Of a stretch of DNA of 64,000 nt, positions 10,829 through 21,623 are shown in pieces. The DNA lies in NCBI GenBank assembly GCA_000934385.1, contig KN880552.1, positions 1 through 64,000 of the forward strand, given 5' to 3'. Below the pieces are notes generated by a model. That model was not told where the DNA came from. It did not search any database and saw nothing but the letters and a program-made list of their open reading frames with translations. How positions within the stretch are numbered: the first letter of the stretch is position 1; every line of letters starts with the position of its first letter. A program made the translations under genes and the position numbers. This DNA is from Cylindrobasidium torrendii FP15055 ss-10. Lineage: Eukaryota > Basidiomycota > Agaricomycetes > Agaricales > Physalacriaceae.

Positions 10829-11995
10829 GCTATTCTGAAGGCTTTCGTCTCGAGTATTACTGTGCTTTTCGAGAGGAATCTCCCGAGAGTCGCCAAAGAA
10901 TGGCTGGGTCGGAAGGCCCATGAGCCGGCGAACTAATACAAGCACTGATGGGCAACCCCCAGCTTGTTATCGAAAAAGTACTGCTCACCATTTTCATGTC
11001 CGGCCGCATCGTCCTCCCCCTCATGGAAAACACATTTTTGCGAGCTTGGTAACCGTTCGACGCTTTCCGCACCATCGAGACGTCGGGTGCGCGGAAACAT
11101 AGTGGCAGGAGCAAGGAATTGTGCGTCACAGACTGATGGGCACGCTATATTAGGGTTGGGTTAGGAGTAAGTACTTAGTGAGGGCTGCCGTGTTCAATCT
11201 CTGCGCTGCCTGACACTTGTGACTCGTACAGGTCTTCCTGCGTCGCTCAAGAACCAGCTCGCGTAGCTGGGAAAAGGCAAACTTTATGACCGTTCAATTT
11301 ACTCAATCATGAAGAAGAAACTGTTCTTCAAGTGGATTGGGGAAGCCAGCCTGTTTTCGAGTGTTCAACAGGCCCGTATCATGTGTCTGTCGCTCGGCCT
11401 GCCAGCCATGAAGCGTGGATGCCAAGTCGGTATCTGTCGACGAAGAGATTGCAGCTCCAACTTTCGACAGCGCAAGGATACGTGAGAGAGAGAACAATTG
11501 GTGTGCTAGTGAAATAGTATGAGATAGTGAGACGCATTTGACTCCCGCGCGCGCGCTCAGAGAATGAGGAAATGAAGATGAGACTGCTCCGGGACGCTGC
11601 CGTGACTGATCAAGGTGGATATCGATGTTGAACATATACTCAAAAGGTACATGAACGGGCACGGAGAAATCTTGAGAATGTCAATGATAATTCTGCGTTG
11701 AGTTCGCTTAGGACGTTCGTTAGGGAAGATATATGGAGGGGTTGAACCTGGGTCGAACGGCGCGAAGGCGTGGGAGAAAACGGTTACATATCATTTTGTG
11801 TGTTCGGAATGTAGGAGACTAGATATAGTTTGTTAGGAAAGGATAAATGTAATAGGTAAAAAGAAATCAGTCGTAAGGTCAAAGTCCACGTTCGAGTACG
11901 TATCTGGCGCCAGCCTCAAAAATGTTCCCACGGTCCAGAGGATCCTCGTAGTACTACTACTGTACATATTATAGGGTTCGAGAAGACGAAATTGC
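10829..11995. other. Flank of k2 and spacer; no supported gene
   Basis: 10829-11110 resembles the k1 flank. A 119-codon minus frame at 11303-11662 and a 90-codon frame at 10857-11129 are open but match no family and are not conserved within the window. Confidence 0.35.
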
Positions 11996-13678
11996 TCAGC
12001 GACGCTTCTGAGAGGTTGTGCGCTGATTGCGTCTCTTGGTGAGCTTCTTTCCTCTCTTGAGAGGTCGGGGCGGCCTATGGAGGTCATGGTCAATAAAATG
12101 GAATCGAGAGTAAGTGTAGGTCACGCACATCTCATCCTCATCGTCCGACGAGTGCTCTCTCTTAAAACCAGCCATACGCGGCGGGTCCGGATAGAAGATT
12201 ATCTCAGACCCATCAGAATCCTCTTCCAGCGTGATCTCAACCTCTTCCGACTCCGGGACGCTAATGACATCGTCCTCTTGCTCCGGCTGAGGTATGAAAC
12301 GTCCAACGTCCCAGTGCGCTGAGGGCTGCCCGTACCATACACCATGCAGACCCAACCTAAGGCGACCGTCCTCTACATCACTCTCCGGGACCACTTCTTC
12401 CGACTCCGAGATACGACTGGCGTGGACCTCTGGTTGTGTGCAAGTTCCGACGTTCCAGTGCGCTGGAATCTCGCCAGACCATACACCATGCAGTCCCAAT
12501 CTGAGCCGACCATCCTCCACATCACTTTCTTCAACCACTTCTTCTTCGTCTTTCCCACGCCGACCGTTGTCTCCTCTTTCGTCGTCTGAGTCCGAGTCTG
12601 CCACACCATTATCCTCATCCCGTCCCTCGCTGAGTTGACTTTGATATCCGTAGGCGTATGCCATGTCACGGATGCGGTTCTCAAACGGGTCGAAGTATGG
12701 CTGTGACTCTGACTGGCTCTGATGCCCGTGACTGGCGGCGGAAAAGTCGAGTGTCGCATCGGGAAAATCCTGACGACCATGAAGGGGATAAAAATCAGGG
12801 CTCGTAGAGGCTGGGACGACGTCGTCTGGTAAACTGTCGGCTTCGTCCGAGTGGCTTTGATCCCCAGCCATGAGCTCGTGGGAGCCCGAACCTTTGTCGT
12901 CGTCTTTATAAATGGGTACCCATCTGTTCGTCTCCCAGTCGGGAGCGAAGTCGAGGATACTACGATATTCAAGAGAGGTGCCTGTATCCCGCGCCAATTT
13001 CGCCAATCTCGATTCCATCGTCTCGTCGTTCTGGGGGCCAAACTGGCTGTCCTCATAAAATTTGTGTTGCGTCCCAAAATCAACCGCGGAACTCGATCCA
13101 CTTGCGTCGAAATCGGTTTTCGATGGCGTCTGGCCAGACGGTGCAGGAAGGGACTCGACGGGAGGTGACACATAATGAGGACCATAGTACGGCCAATGAC
13201 CAGGGATTGAGAAGGTTGAATCGGCGTCACCTAGCACGTTGTAAATTTCTTAAGCGTCTCTCGAATGCCTTGGAGTCTCACCTGCAGACTGCTCTTGGCT
13301 CGGTTGATCTCCGTCTCTCCCTCTAATATAAACCCATTTTTCCGTTTTCCAGTCGGGAACGTAGCCCAGGAACTTGTGATACCACAAAAGAGCGCCTCTT
13401 TCATTTCTCCATCGAGTTGGAGGTATTTCGATGCCTACTTGCCTTCCTATGTCCTCCTGCCATTTGGATATAATCGCGTCGTCGCTCTGAGAGTCAAACT
13501 GGGTTTCCTCCGAGAAGGATTCTTCGCGTTGCGTCCAAGAGCTGATATTCGGCGGCGCCGTGTCGGTTAACGGTGCAGGATGCGAGTCAACGAAAGATGA
13601 CAACGAAGGAGAATGTAATCTCAGTCGTCGGGAGCTCGACGAAAACATCATCGCGTTCGAGCGAGCGAGTGGAGCCAT
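11996..13678 (-). CDS. B: acidic, repeat-containing nuclear-type protein of unknown function
   Basis: Exons 13282-13678, 12129-13230, 11996-12074; 525 aa. Start MAPLARSNAM is chosen because it is kept in paralog B' while upstream codons are frame-shifted there. The first intron (51 bp, GTGAGA...CTAG) covers sequence that is exonic in B'. Internal duplication: two units (about residues 45-110 and 165-225) each holding RGALLWY or TSLEYRS, VPDWKT or APDWET, and KWV.I or RWVPI. A later unit EEVVEESDVEDGRLRLGLHG (partial) occurs twice in B and once in B'. Long acidic Ser/Asp/Glu tracts are followed by a strongly basic tail PPRPLKRGKKLTKRRNQR that looks like a nuclear localisation signal. I infer a nuclear protein and recognise no Pfam family. 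Sits 350 bp downstream of A on the same strand. Confidence 0.75.
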
Positions 13679-14027
13679 ATTGTTGAGAATGGGAGTCTTA
13701 GGAGTGGTCGGAAAGGGAAAGCGATATCGACGTGAACGCATGTTTGCACTTATTTGCTTTGATGGCCGTTTCGTGTTGGTATCAAAGCGTCAACGCGGTT
13801 AAAACGTGTATTTCGAGTCATAGATAAGACAGAATGTGAGACAAGACAATGTTAGTTGCGGGCCAATTCTGCCGGACGTAGTGGATGCACATCGTAGTTG
13901 TTCGTTCCAGTATGTACCCTAGCATACGTAGCGTTGAAATAGGCGAGGAGTGGTTTAAATGTGTCGTTTGGTACGGTAGCATAAATTATAGTAATACATT
14001 TCTATGTCTATACAATGGTCTGTGGAC

Positions 14028-15100
14028 TCAAAAATGACGGAGACGCCTAAGAGTCTTCTTGGGACGCTGGCTGGACGATCCCTGCGACGATACCGTGTCT
14101 GAATCCTCCGAAGAGGCCCTCGAAGGAAGTGGACGACGGCGCTTTCCCGCTGGGATAATCTCCTGGCTAAAGCGGACTCAGATTCACAACACCTAGGCTT
14201 CAAAGGACAAACACACCTTGCGAGGCCCTCATCTTCCTGCTCATCATCGCGCTGCCTCTTCTTCCCGGACCTATGGCTCCGGTTTGTGGACTCAGAAACC
14301 CACTCCTGCAAGTCTGCAAATGTTTTTGCGACGTTCCCTCGGTGGAGAGCCAAAAGGAGGTTGTACGCCCCGCGATGCTCATCACGCAGCTCATTTAGCT
14401 GCCTTTTCAACTCTTCTGGTTCTATGATTTCCTGGTCTTCCGGCGACGTCCATCGCCACCAATAATCGTCTATCCATCTGCGCCCACCACTCAAAAAGAA
14501 TTTCGCCACTTTGATGGCCACCTCGCGATCCCCATACCTGTCGAGGGGCACATCCATCTTTGGCTGCGCAGGCTCCATCCACGCCTCTGATGCCTCGACC
14601 TCCTCGATGGGGATTACGACACCTTCGAATACGAAGCCGGGGTCGCTCGTGGGCCAGGGGAACGATGATGTCTGTGTGCTGATGGCATCCTTTGCAGTCT
14701 CGAAATCATCAGAACGGGAGTCGATATCTTCGAGTGCGATCTCCGTCGGCGGCTTGTCGTCGTCTTCCACATCCGAGTCATCGTCCCGGTTCTGCGAGCC
14801 TTGATAACGCGCGGACTGTGTGAACGGTACTGGATTATGAGCTGGCTCCTCCGTGCCCGAGTCTGCATCGACCTCATAGGTGTAGTGTTGATAGCGAGAG
14901 AGACGTGCACGCCCGTCATCTTGAGTGTATACGGGTTGGGAAGAGAAAGAGGCATGACTATCAACCTATAAACAAGTCAAGATCATGCACAAGACGAGCT
15001 CATTGTCACGAACGACATCAGGCTCATCCTTCGCAATCACAATTTCATCATGTTTGTTGTCCCTTCCATCGTCTCTTTGTTGAGCAAACAATTGCGACAT
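14028..15100 (-). CDS. A: charged nuclear-type protein of unknown function
   Basis: Exons 15014-15100, 14217-14965, 14028-14166; 975 nt, 324 aa. Start MSQLFAQQRDDG is the only Met giving an in-phase first intron (48 bp). The protein begins polar and acidic, has a Trp-rich segment RRWIDDYWWRWTSPED (about residue 165), then a probable coiled coil EELKRQLNELRDEH and LHRGNVAKTFADLQEW, a basic patch GKKRQRDDEQEDE, and, after the last intron, PAGKRRRPLPSRASSEDSD and SSSQRPKKTLRRLRHF. The last-exon frame is supported by its conservation in A' (stop at the same place). Basic clusters suggest nuclear location; function not known. The pairing with B has been duplicated as a unit, which hints that the two act together. 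Confidence 0.7.
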
Positions 15101-15948
15101 CCTCTAAAGCTCGCAGCGTAAACGTAGAACAAATTTGTTGCGTTGTCGTGGGAGTTGACTGTTAAAGGAAAAGAGTCGCATGGATGCAACGTGCCTCTGT
15201 CGGAGTCTGTCCACATTCGTTTGCCGATCACGTGATCAGACCTCCCGTCAACGGCATCGAACGCCTGGCTTGCGCTTAATTTTTGAACTGGAGATGACCT
15301 AGATACGTTTTAAGAGGGCTCGATATGTAGTTCGATTCGGTAAATGTTCTGTTGGCGCAGCCAGCTCCTCGTCGGGTGTTTCAATCCCACTGTGCGCCGG
15401 CAATTGCGGCATCGATACACATGATTGGGTTTCTGCTGGAGGTCTTTCTTTTTGATGAAAGAATCGCCATGAGAGACTGTGGAAGTCAATGATCAAGGTC
15501 TTCAGGTCCATCCTCAACACGTTGGGCAGCTGCCAAGTGCAGCAGCGCCTGATACTACTCCAAAGGCGCATCATAGTCAAGTACCAGACCACTGCCTCAT
15601 TGAAAATTATTTTCTCCCGTGTAGTTGGGAATTCCGAAGCTCTGACTTTTTGCCTTGATGTTGCGACATAACCATATATACATACGTCTCAAGTTCACTG
15701 CAAGTACGATGTACTCAGCCCCACACTCTTCAAATTGGATACACGCTCTTACAGTCAATTTTCATCGGAGTAACATGCCGCCCAATTTTGAATACCCGCC
15801 TCCAGCAATACTGTACTCACCGGCAATCGAACCTAGGCTACCGTTTTTAACTGGATTCTATGCTCAAATATGTACCCAATAACCATTATGCATATCTCCA
15901 ACAGAGGGCACCATTTCCGAACCCAGGCCTCAGTTGTCCGCACTTGTA
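15101..15948. other. Spacer with one unsupported 97-codon frame
   Basis: A minus-strand frame at 15299-15592 is open and ends in TEHLPNRTTYRALLKRI, but has no recognised family and no splice partner that I can support. Confidence 0.35.
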
Positions 15949-16239
15949 CTAGGCTGCGTCCCCCATGAAAGGCCTAGCGACCAACATCGGATGGCACTCA
16001 AAGAAATGCCCTTCAGCTTCCTCCTCCGTCTGGAAGAAAACGTCGTGCGAGGCGGAATAGCAGTGCTCGCAGCTGAACCACCCGTCTTCGTGTTTCTGTG
16101 TGTGCGCCTTCATGACTTCGGCACTGAACGTAGTGAATCGACAGTTGGTGTATTGCACGCGCGTAGTACAGGTGAAGATCTCGACGGGATGAGCTTGGAC
16201 GGTGGTGTCGGTGTCCGGGTTGGTGTTAACTGAGGACAT
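15949..16239 (-). CDS. Small C2H2-zinc-finger-like protein
   Basis: 96 aa from ATG 16239 (MSSVNTNPD); the frame is open further upstream but this Met gives the compact protein. Two finger-like units: C-x7-C ... H-x4-H in TCTTRVQYTNCRFTTFS and MKAHTQKHE, then C-x2-C with spaced His in FSCEHC and AEGHFFECHP. The spacing departs from classical C2H2 and suggests a degenerate or fungal-specific type. A similar small gene is at 63177-63533. It could bind nucleic acid or protein; I infer no specific target. Confidence 0.55.
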   Translation of the reverse strand: MSSVNTNPDTDTTVQAHPVEIFTCTTRVQYTNCRFTTFSAEVMKAHTQKHEDGWFSCEHCYSASHDVFFQTEEEAEGHFFECHPMLVARPFMGDAA

Positions 16240-16547
16240 GTTAAGGTAGGTCTGGTGGGCGGATAAACGAGGCGGGCGGTCTGAAGTAAGGTCATGTACA
16301 CTCGCAACTATATAGCGAACATGTTTGTTCTTTGTCCGCCAAACTTGTATCACTTTGTTTCAATCGAGCAACAAAGAGCTAAGCCGGCTAGTATTGATTG
16401 TTGTGAAAGACCAGGAATGCTAAGCATACCAGATCGTGCAAGCCATTTCGCACCTACTATTTTTGATTGCAAAATACTCGTACAACACGAACTTCATAGA
16501 GCCATTGTCCATTCCTTCGTTGCTTCATTCTTGCACAACACACTCGC

Positions 16548-17973
16548 CTACACCCACCGCTGCACAATCACACTATTCTGCAATTTCGCACTCTCAATCG
16601 TCGCATTGTTGTCTTCGAGCGTCTTGTTCGGGAATGTTGTCCCGATAGTGTACTCCCTTGCGCGGTTCTCTGGACGCGACCTGTGCATCATTGTTAGTAT
16701 GTGTTGTGCATGCCAAGTTGTCGACGACTCTTGTATAACACGAGAGCAAAAAAGAAAAAGAGCTTACGCATTGATGAAGTTCCGAATGTCCCCCACCGTG
16801 TGCGACAAATTCATCCTACACACGATCCTCGTCCCGTCCGCAAGTCGAACCTGGATACTCGTCATTGGCAAGCTCTGGTCCACCTCGAATTTCGTCAGCG
16901 GTTGCGCTCCCGCTGGTGTAGAGCCACTCGAGGACGACGCCGGTGCGGAGGCAAACGACCCTGGCATGGGAGAGGAAGATGATGATGGCCCAGCTTCGGG
17001 CACAGGCGCGCCAAGTCTATTCCCGGACCCAAAGAACCCGCCCGTGCGCGCTGGACGCACGTAGTCTTGGTCGATTCTGCGGTCGACGCGAAGCTCAACA
17101 GGTTGTCCAGGGAGGACGTTGAGAATTTGGGGTGGGGCGCGGCTGTGATGATAATGCCCAGTTATTACTTACAATCTAGGAAAATGAAAGGGAGAAGACG
17201 CACCCAAGGTTAATCTCCGCCAGGATCTCCTCGTTCGCAGGGTCATCATACCGCATGAGCTCGCCGTCCTCGACTGTGAAGCCCTCGCGCCAGAATGTCA
17301 GATGCCGGATGGCAGGTTCCTGCGATGGGTCCGTAGCGTTGGGGTCCGGAATAAAGGTGCTCTCGACTTCTTCTCCGCCGAGACTGTATCCACCACCATT
17401 GAATCTTTGCGGACCAGCACGCTCAACCGGCGGGCCATGTCTGTTTCCCAAGTCAGAAGGTTGGAGTGATTGCTTTGAATCTGGTGCACGTACTCGGCAG
17501 CACGACGCAGCAAGTCGCGAACCATATCTCCTCCAGGTATCCTTGAGGCCTGGCTATCCGGGTTCTGGACAGAAAGCCCGCTGCGTTCGCCGCCAGCAAA
17601 GAAGTTCTGCGGCTGATCATCGTCCTCATCGTCGTCGTCGTCGCCAGTAGCAGGTCTCCCTGTCGGCGGCCGTCCAGCACTGGAGGCGCCTCCGCCTCCA
17701 GCAGCTGCGAGATCGCGGAAAGTGCGAATGCGAGCACCACCGCTACTGCCACTGCCTGGAGACGACCGTGATATAACTTCAAAGCTGTGGATGCCTGTGA
17801 GACTTCTAAAAATGGAGTGATATACTAGATACGCACGGGCCGTTATTATTCCAATCGCCTACGCGTCCTACACGACGCGTTCCTTGGCGGTTTCCCCAAC
17901 CTGCAGGCAAAGGTTCTGCTGCACCGCCTCCAAGAGACCTTCCAGCACCAGAGTTTTCGTTATTATCGTCCAT
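16548..17973 (-). CDS. SHP1: p47/Shp1-type Cdc48 cofactor (SEP + UBX domains)
   Basis: Five exons: 17837-17973, 17494-17784, 17204-17440, 16768-17142, 16548-16680; 1173 nt, 390 aa. The N-terminal half carries [22 protein letters not shown], and the p47 hallmark [19 protein letters not shown], then [21 protein letters not shown] domain follows ([46 protein letters not shown]). The C-terminus is a UBX domain ([47 protein letters not shown], ending VIVQRWV). Known role of the family: binds the AAA ATPase Cdc48/p97 through UBX and assists ubiquitin-dependent protein extraction, membrane fusion and phosphatase maturation. The usual N-terminal UBA domain is not visible in my model; the first exon begins [11 protein letters not shown]. 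An exon upstream may be missing, or this is a UBA-less form. Confidence 0.93.
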
Positions 17974-18170
17974 GGTACTCCTTGTCGACTTTTACAAAGA
18001 ATTGAGGGGCAGAAATTCTAGATGACAGGATGAGGGAGATGAGCTGGACTGCGATCGCCACTGATCGACGACGCGTCACGTCGGTAGATCGGTCCGAGAA
18101 CCGCGACTCCTTTCCCACGCCCATCCATGATTATACTTAACTTGCCCAAGCTATGGATATATACAGGATA

Positions 18171-18198
18171 TATATGCGCGTAAATCGGCGCGTATATA
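18171..18198. repeat. Inverted repeat TATATGCGCG / CGCGTATATA
   Basis: Two 10-bp arms (18171-18180 and 18189-18198), one mismatch, 8-bp spacer, about 200 bp upstream of the p47 start. Could be a regulatory palindrome; no known factor assigned. Confidence 0.5.
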
Positions 18199-18472
18199 GC
18201 ACCAATATGTGAGTTGGATGTCTTCGCAATGTTTCCACTGTGGAAAATGCATTGCGCTTGAAACGAGCTTTACATACTAGCTAAGTTTGTTCACATCATT
18301 TCCTCAATGCTGCTCACATTGACTTACACACAAAAACCAACGCGTCAAAGTAGCTTATGACCTTTCCGGGCCTCAAGGCCTCAACAAACCACTGCGGCCA
18401 AACTGTGGCTCTACTCGACTCGCGATCGAACTCCTCTTTTCATTATGGTGCTACGGAATTTTTACTTGAAAA

Positions 18473-18823
18473 GATAAGGACGCGTCAAGCGGACTTGGCC
18501 TCTCCATCTGGCCTTGGTCTTTGCGATGGTCTCATGTCACCAGGTCAAGTTTCTAACAGAGTAAGCTGTCAATCTATGCTTTGAGCTCTGCCATCAACGC
18601 AGAGAGAGAGATAAAGCAAATACGCTCGTCGCTATTCGATCGGACTCACCATGAAGGTATTCGTGGACCTTGGACGCGTACAACCAATGAACGATGCGAC
18701 AAATCCGTTCGCCGCCGCCCTTTCTTCTGCGACGTTCGTGCGTTCTCGACCTGGGGGCGTCGGGTGGGGTAAGATAAGGATGAGGCACCCACCTCGGCCA
18801 TGAGGCCCATACAAGCTCTTATC
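18473..18823. promoter_or_regulatory. GATA-factor site cluster upstream of AMT
   Basis: GATAAG at 18473-18478 and 18773-18778, CTTATC (same site, other strand) at 18818-18823, and GATAAA at 18610-18615; a GATAGG lies nearer, at 19034. Fungal ammonium transporters are classically activated by AreA/Nit2-type GATA factors under nitrogen limitation, and these are their core sites. Presence of the motifs is seen; function is inferred. Confidence 0.5.
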
Positions 18824-19157
18824 TTTCAAACTTGCTTTTGCTGTGCACACCTGTTCCTCGTTCTCAGAACTCGGGATGAGGTTTTCTTCTATTTCCTCTT
18901 TACAAAGCTCTTCCCAAATTCCTGCTAACCTCGTGCTATGGATCGTACCGGAAGGGAGAGAAAGAGGAGACCCGACGGGACAATTCCAGCGACGCCCCTT
19001 GCGCGCCATTTGATATTTGCCAAGTACTTCCGAGATAGGGAGTTCAATTCTGCGGAGCAGATATAAATCAGGGGTGCTCCTTCTGCGGGTTTCGCTCTTT
19101 CCTTTCCTCCCACCATCATCTGCTTCACGTCCAGCGTCGCAGGCGCATCTGCCGACC

Positions 19158-19991
19158 ATGGTCAACATTACATACGATGCCTGTATGTCCTTTGCGTCCC
19201 TCTGTGCTCAAATTGCTCACACGACTCCAGCAAATAGCATAGTGGCCAACGTCGATGGCGAGGAGGTCGTGTACAACCCAGGAGACATTGCCTGGATATT
19301 GGCATGCACGGCGCTCGTGTGGATCATGGTTCCCGGCCTCGGTTTCTTCTACTCAGGATTATTGAGAAGAAAGAACGCGCTCACACAAATATACATGGGC
19401 GTGATGGTGCTTGCGGTCGTTTCTTTCCAAGTGCGTCTCCCATTCTCCTTCCGCAACGTCCCTGCTGAACTTAATGTCAGTGGTTCTTCTGGGGATACTC
19501 CCTAGCATTCAGCGATACCGGAAGCCCTTACATTGGTAACCTGAGTGCGTCCATCCGCGAAACCACCCAATGAAACGCATGCTGATAAGCCCGCAGAATA
19601 CTTTGGAATGAAAGGCGTCCTCGAGTCATCTTCCGGTCCTGTTCCCGCCCTCGTCTTCGCCGTCTTCCAATGCATGTTCGCTGCCATCACACCCATGATT
19701 GCCTGTGGCGCTATTGCTGAGCGCGGACGTCTCGGGCCCGTCCCCGTGTTCGTCTTCATCTGGACAACCATCGTGTACGACCCTATCGCCTGCTGGACAT
19801 GGAACGCCAACGGCTGGTCAGCCATTATGGGCGGCCTCGACTACGCCGGTGGTACACCCGTCCACATCTCCTCTGGCACCGCCGCCCTCGCCATTTCCAT
19901 CTACCTCGGCAAGCGTAAAGGCTGGGGAACAGAGCGCCTCTCCTACAAGCCCCACAACACATCCTACATCGTCCTCGGAACGGTCCTTCTC

Positions 19992-20023
<32 letters not shown>

Positions 20024-20826
20024 TGGTCTCGGCGCTAACTTACGCGCCGCACAAGCATGCTTCGTCACCAACCTTGCTGCGAGCTGTGGTGGACTCACAT
20101 GGATGCTCTGGGATTATCGCATCGAGAAGAAGTGGTCTGCTGTCGGATTCTGCTCAGGTGCTATCGCCGGGCTCGTTGCCATCACCCCCGGCTCAGGTTA
20201 CGTCGGCTCCCGTACGTCTCTCCATTCATTTAGGTATTCCGCGTCGTCTAACTCAAATGTATAGCTGCTGCGGTGCTCTTCGGTGTCCTCGGCGGCACAA
20301 TATGTAACTTTGCAACCCAACTCAAGTTCGTGTTCGGATACGACGATACCCTGGATATCTTCGCGTCCCATGCCATCGGCGGTGTCGTTGGCAACATCCT
20401 CACCGCGCTCTTCGCGCAAAAGTCTGTCGCAGGCTTTGATGGCATCGCCGACATTCCTGGTGGTTGGATCGACCACCACTACGTGCAGCTTGGATATCAG
20501 ATTGCGGACTCGGTGGCGGGCATGGCATATTCCTTCGTGATGACCGTACGTTGTCCTGTTCTCTCCTCTCTGCTTTCTGGCTGACAACGAATCAGACTAT
20601 CATCCTCTGGATCATGCACTTCATCCCAGGCATGCGCCTCCGCCTCTCTGAAGAAGTGGCAGAGCAAGCACAAGCAGTCGGCATGGACGAGTGGGACATG
20701 GGCGAGTTCGCGTACGACTATGTCGGTTTGGAGCAGGAGATCACAGGTGACAATGAGGGTATGGGTGTGACGACCGGCGGACGCGAGCCAAAGCATGCGC
20801 ACGACTCGCAGAGCTCGTCTGTATAA
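19158..20826 (+). CDS. amt: Ammonium transporter (AMT/MEP family)
   Basis: Six exons: 19158-19182, 19231-19430, 19481-19544, 19597-20211, 20265-20545, 20596-20826; 1416 nt, 471 aa, a normal family length. Eleven hydrophobic segments are expected, starting with DIAWILACTALVWIMVPGLG. Landmarks: FFYSGLLRRKNA, FFWGYSLAFSD, the first pore histidine in PVHISSGTAA with the preceding GGLDYAGG aspartate, LWFGWFGFNGGSG, and the second pore histidine in FASHAIGGVVGN. The cytosolic tail is acidic (EEVAEQAQAVGMDEWDMGEFAYDY) and ends QSSSV. It imports ammonium across the plasma membrane, and some fungal members also sense ammonium. Start ATG lies in a good context (gaccATGg). GATA sites upstream suggest nitrogen control. 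Divergent from p47. Confidence 0.97.
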
Positions 20827-21623
20827 AGTCACAATGATACCCTCTGACTTCATCCGTCGCTATCAGACGCTCACCCCGGCTCGGGAGGCCTTTCGCGTCC
20901 ATCATTAACTTGTACTTCTCCAATGTTTGTTGCTTTGCCGTCTCTCTCATTAGATATCATTTCCGGATGGTTTAGTGTTTAGTACCCAGTAATATTATCA
21001 TGTTGACATTCTTTTATTGGCGTGTGAGTCCTGTGCTTCAAACGGATGTGGCTCCCTGTCATGCTCTGATTCGTACGACGCGGTTGTCTAGCACCCAAAC
21101 TGTGGTGCTTTCAAATATACCGAGTTCGGTGCGCTGCCAGTGCGCAGCTGTTTCGTTTGGTGTGCTGGTGTTTACGGTAGTTGACATAGCAGAGCGAACT
21201 CAGGCTACACCCTATAATAATATGTTGTGTGAATGTAGTAAGCATCTGGGGCGCGTACTCGTTCCTAATGAGGGTTTTGAATGTGAAGCTTTAGTATGCA
21301 TTTGTCGATTCAAGTAAATACAGGGAAGCAACATGAATCATATCGTTTGGTATTCTCGATGATGATACAAATGTTAGGTATTCTACTATGAGGGTCCCGC
21401 AAAGAGTAGGATGTCGTTGGTCAATCACTTAGAATTCCAACTGGAGGATGCCGGCACGTTATTTCGTGGTTTTGGTGCAACGTCTTAGGATTAGATAATA
21501 GATCTCTCGACTTACTCGAGGGCGAAGAGATAAATTGGTGTGTTCTTGCGTCGAATCTTGCTGTCTCAAGTTGTTGAAATAATCCATTCTACTCGATGTG
21601 TACATGCGGTCGTGTGTAGTTAT
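20827..21623. other. AMT 3' region, no gene
   Basis: 3' flank shared with the convergent D2 gene. Only short frames; no structured RNA recognised. Confidence 0.5.

Larger units (their letters stand above)
11996..15100. repeat. Inverted segmental duplication, copy 1 (genes B and A)
   Basis: The B-A pair recurs in opposite orientation at 26424-29026. Similarity covers A from about residue 75 to its end, the intergenic space, the B promoter (about 13735-13850 against 27420-27540) and all of B. The 11 kb between the copies carries the zinc-finger-like gene, p47, AMT and D2. Confidence 0.85.
17974..19157. promoter_or_regulatory. Divergent promoter region between p47 and the ammonium transporter
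   Basis: 1.18 kb without a supported gene separates the two start codons. It holds an AT/GC palindrome (18171-18198), several GATA motifs listed separately, and a TATA-like GATATAAATC at 19060-19069, 98 bp before the AMT start. Open frames here (for example minus 18632-19168) are not gene-like. Confidence 0.6.

Noticed and set aside
12373..13230. 285-codon minus-strand frame
   Set aside because: Shadow of gene B in the next frame; B is supported by its paralog and splice sites.
16294..17064. 256-codon plus-strand frame
   Set aside because: It runs antisense through the p47 UBX and linker exons and has no domain.
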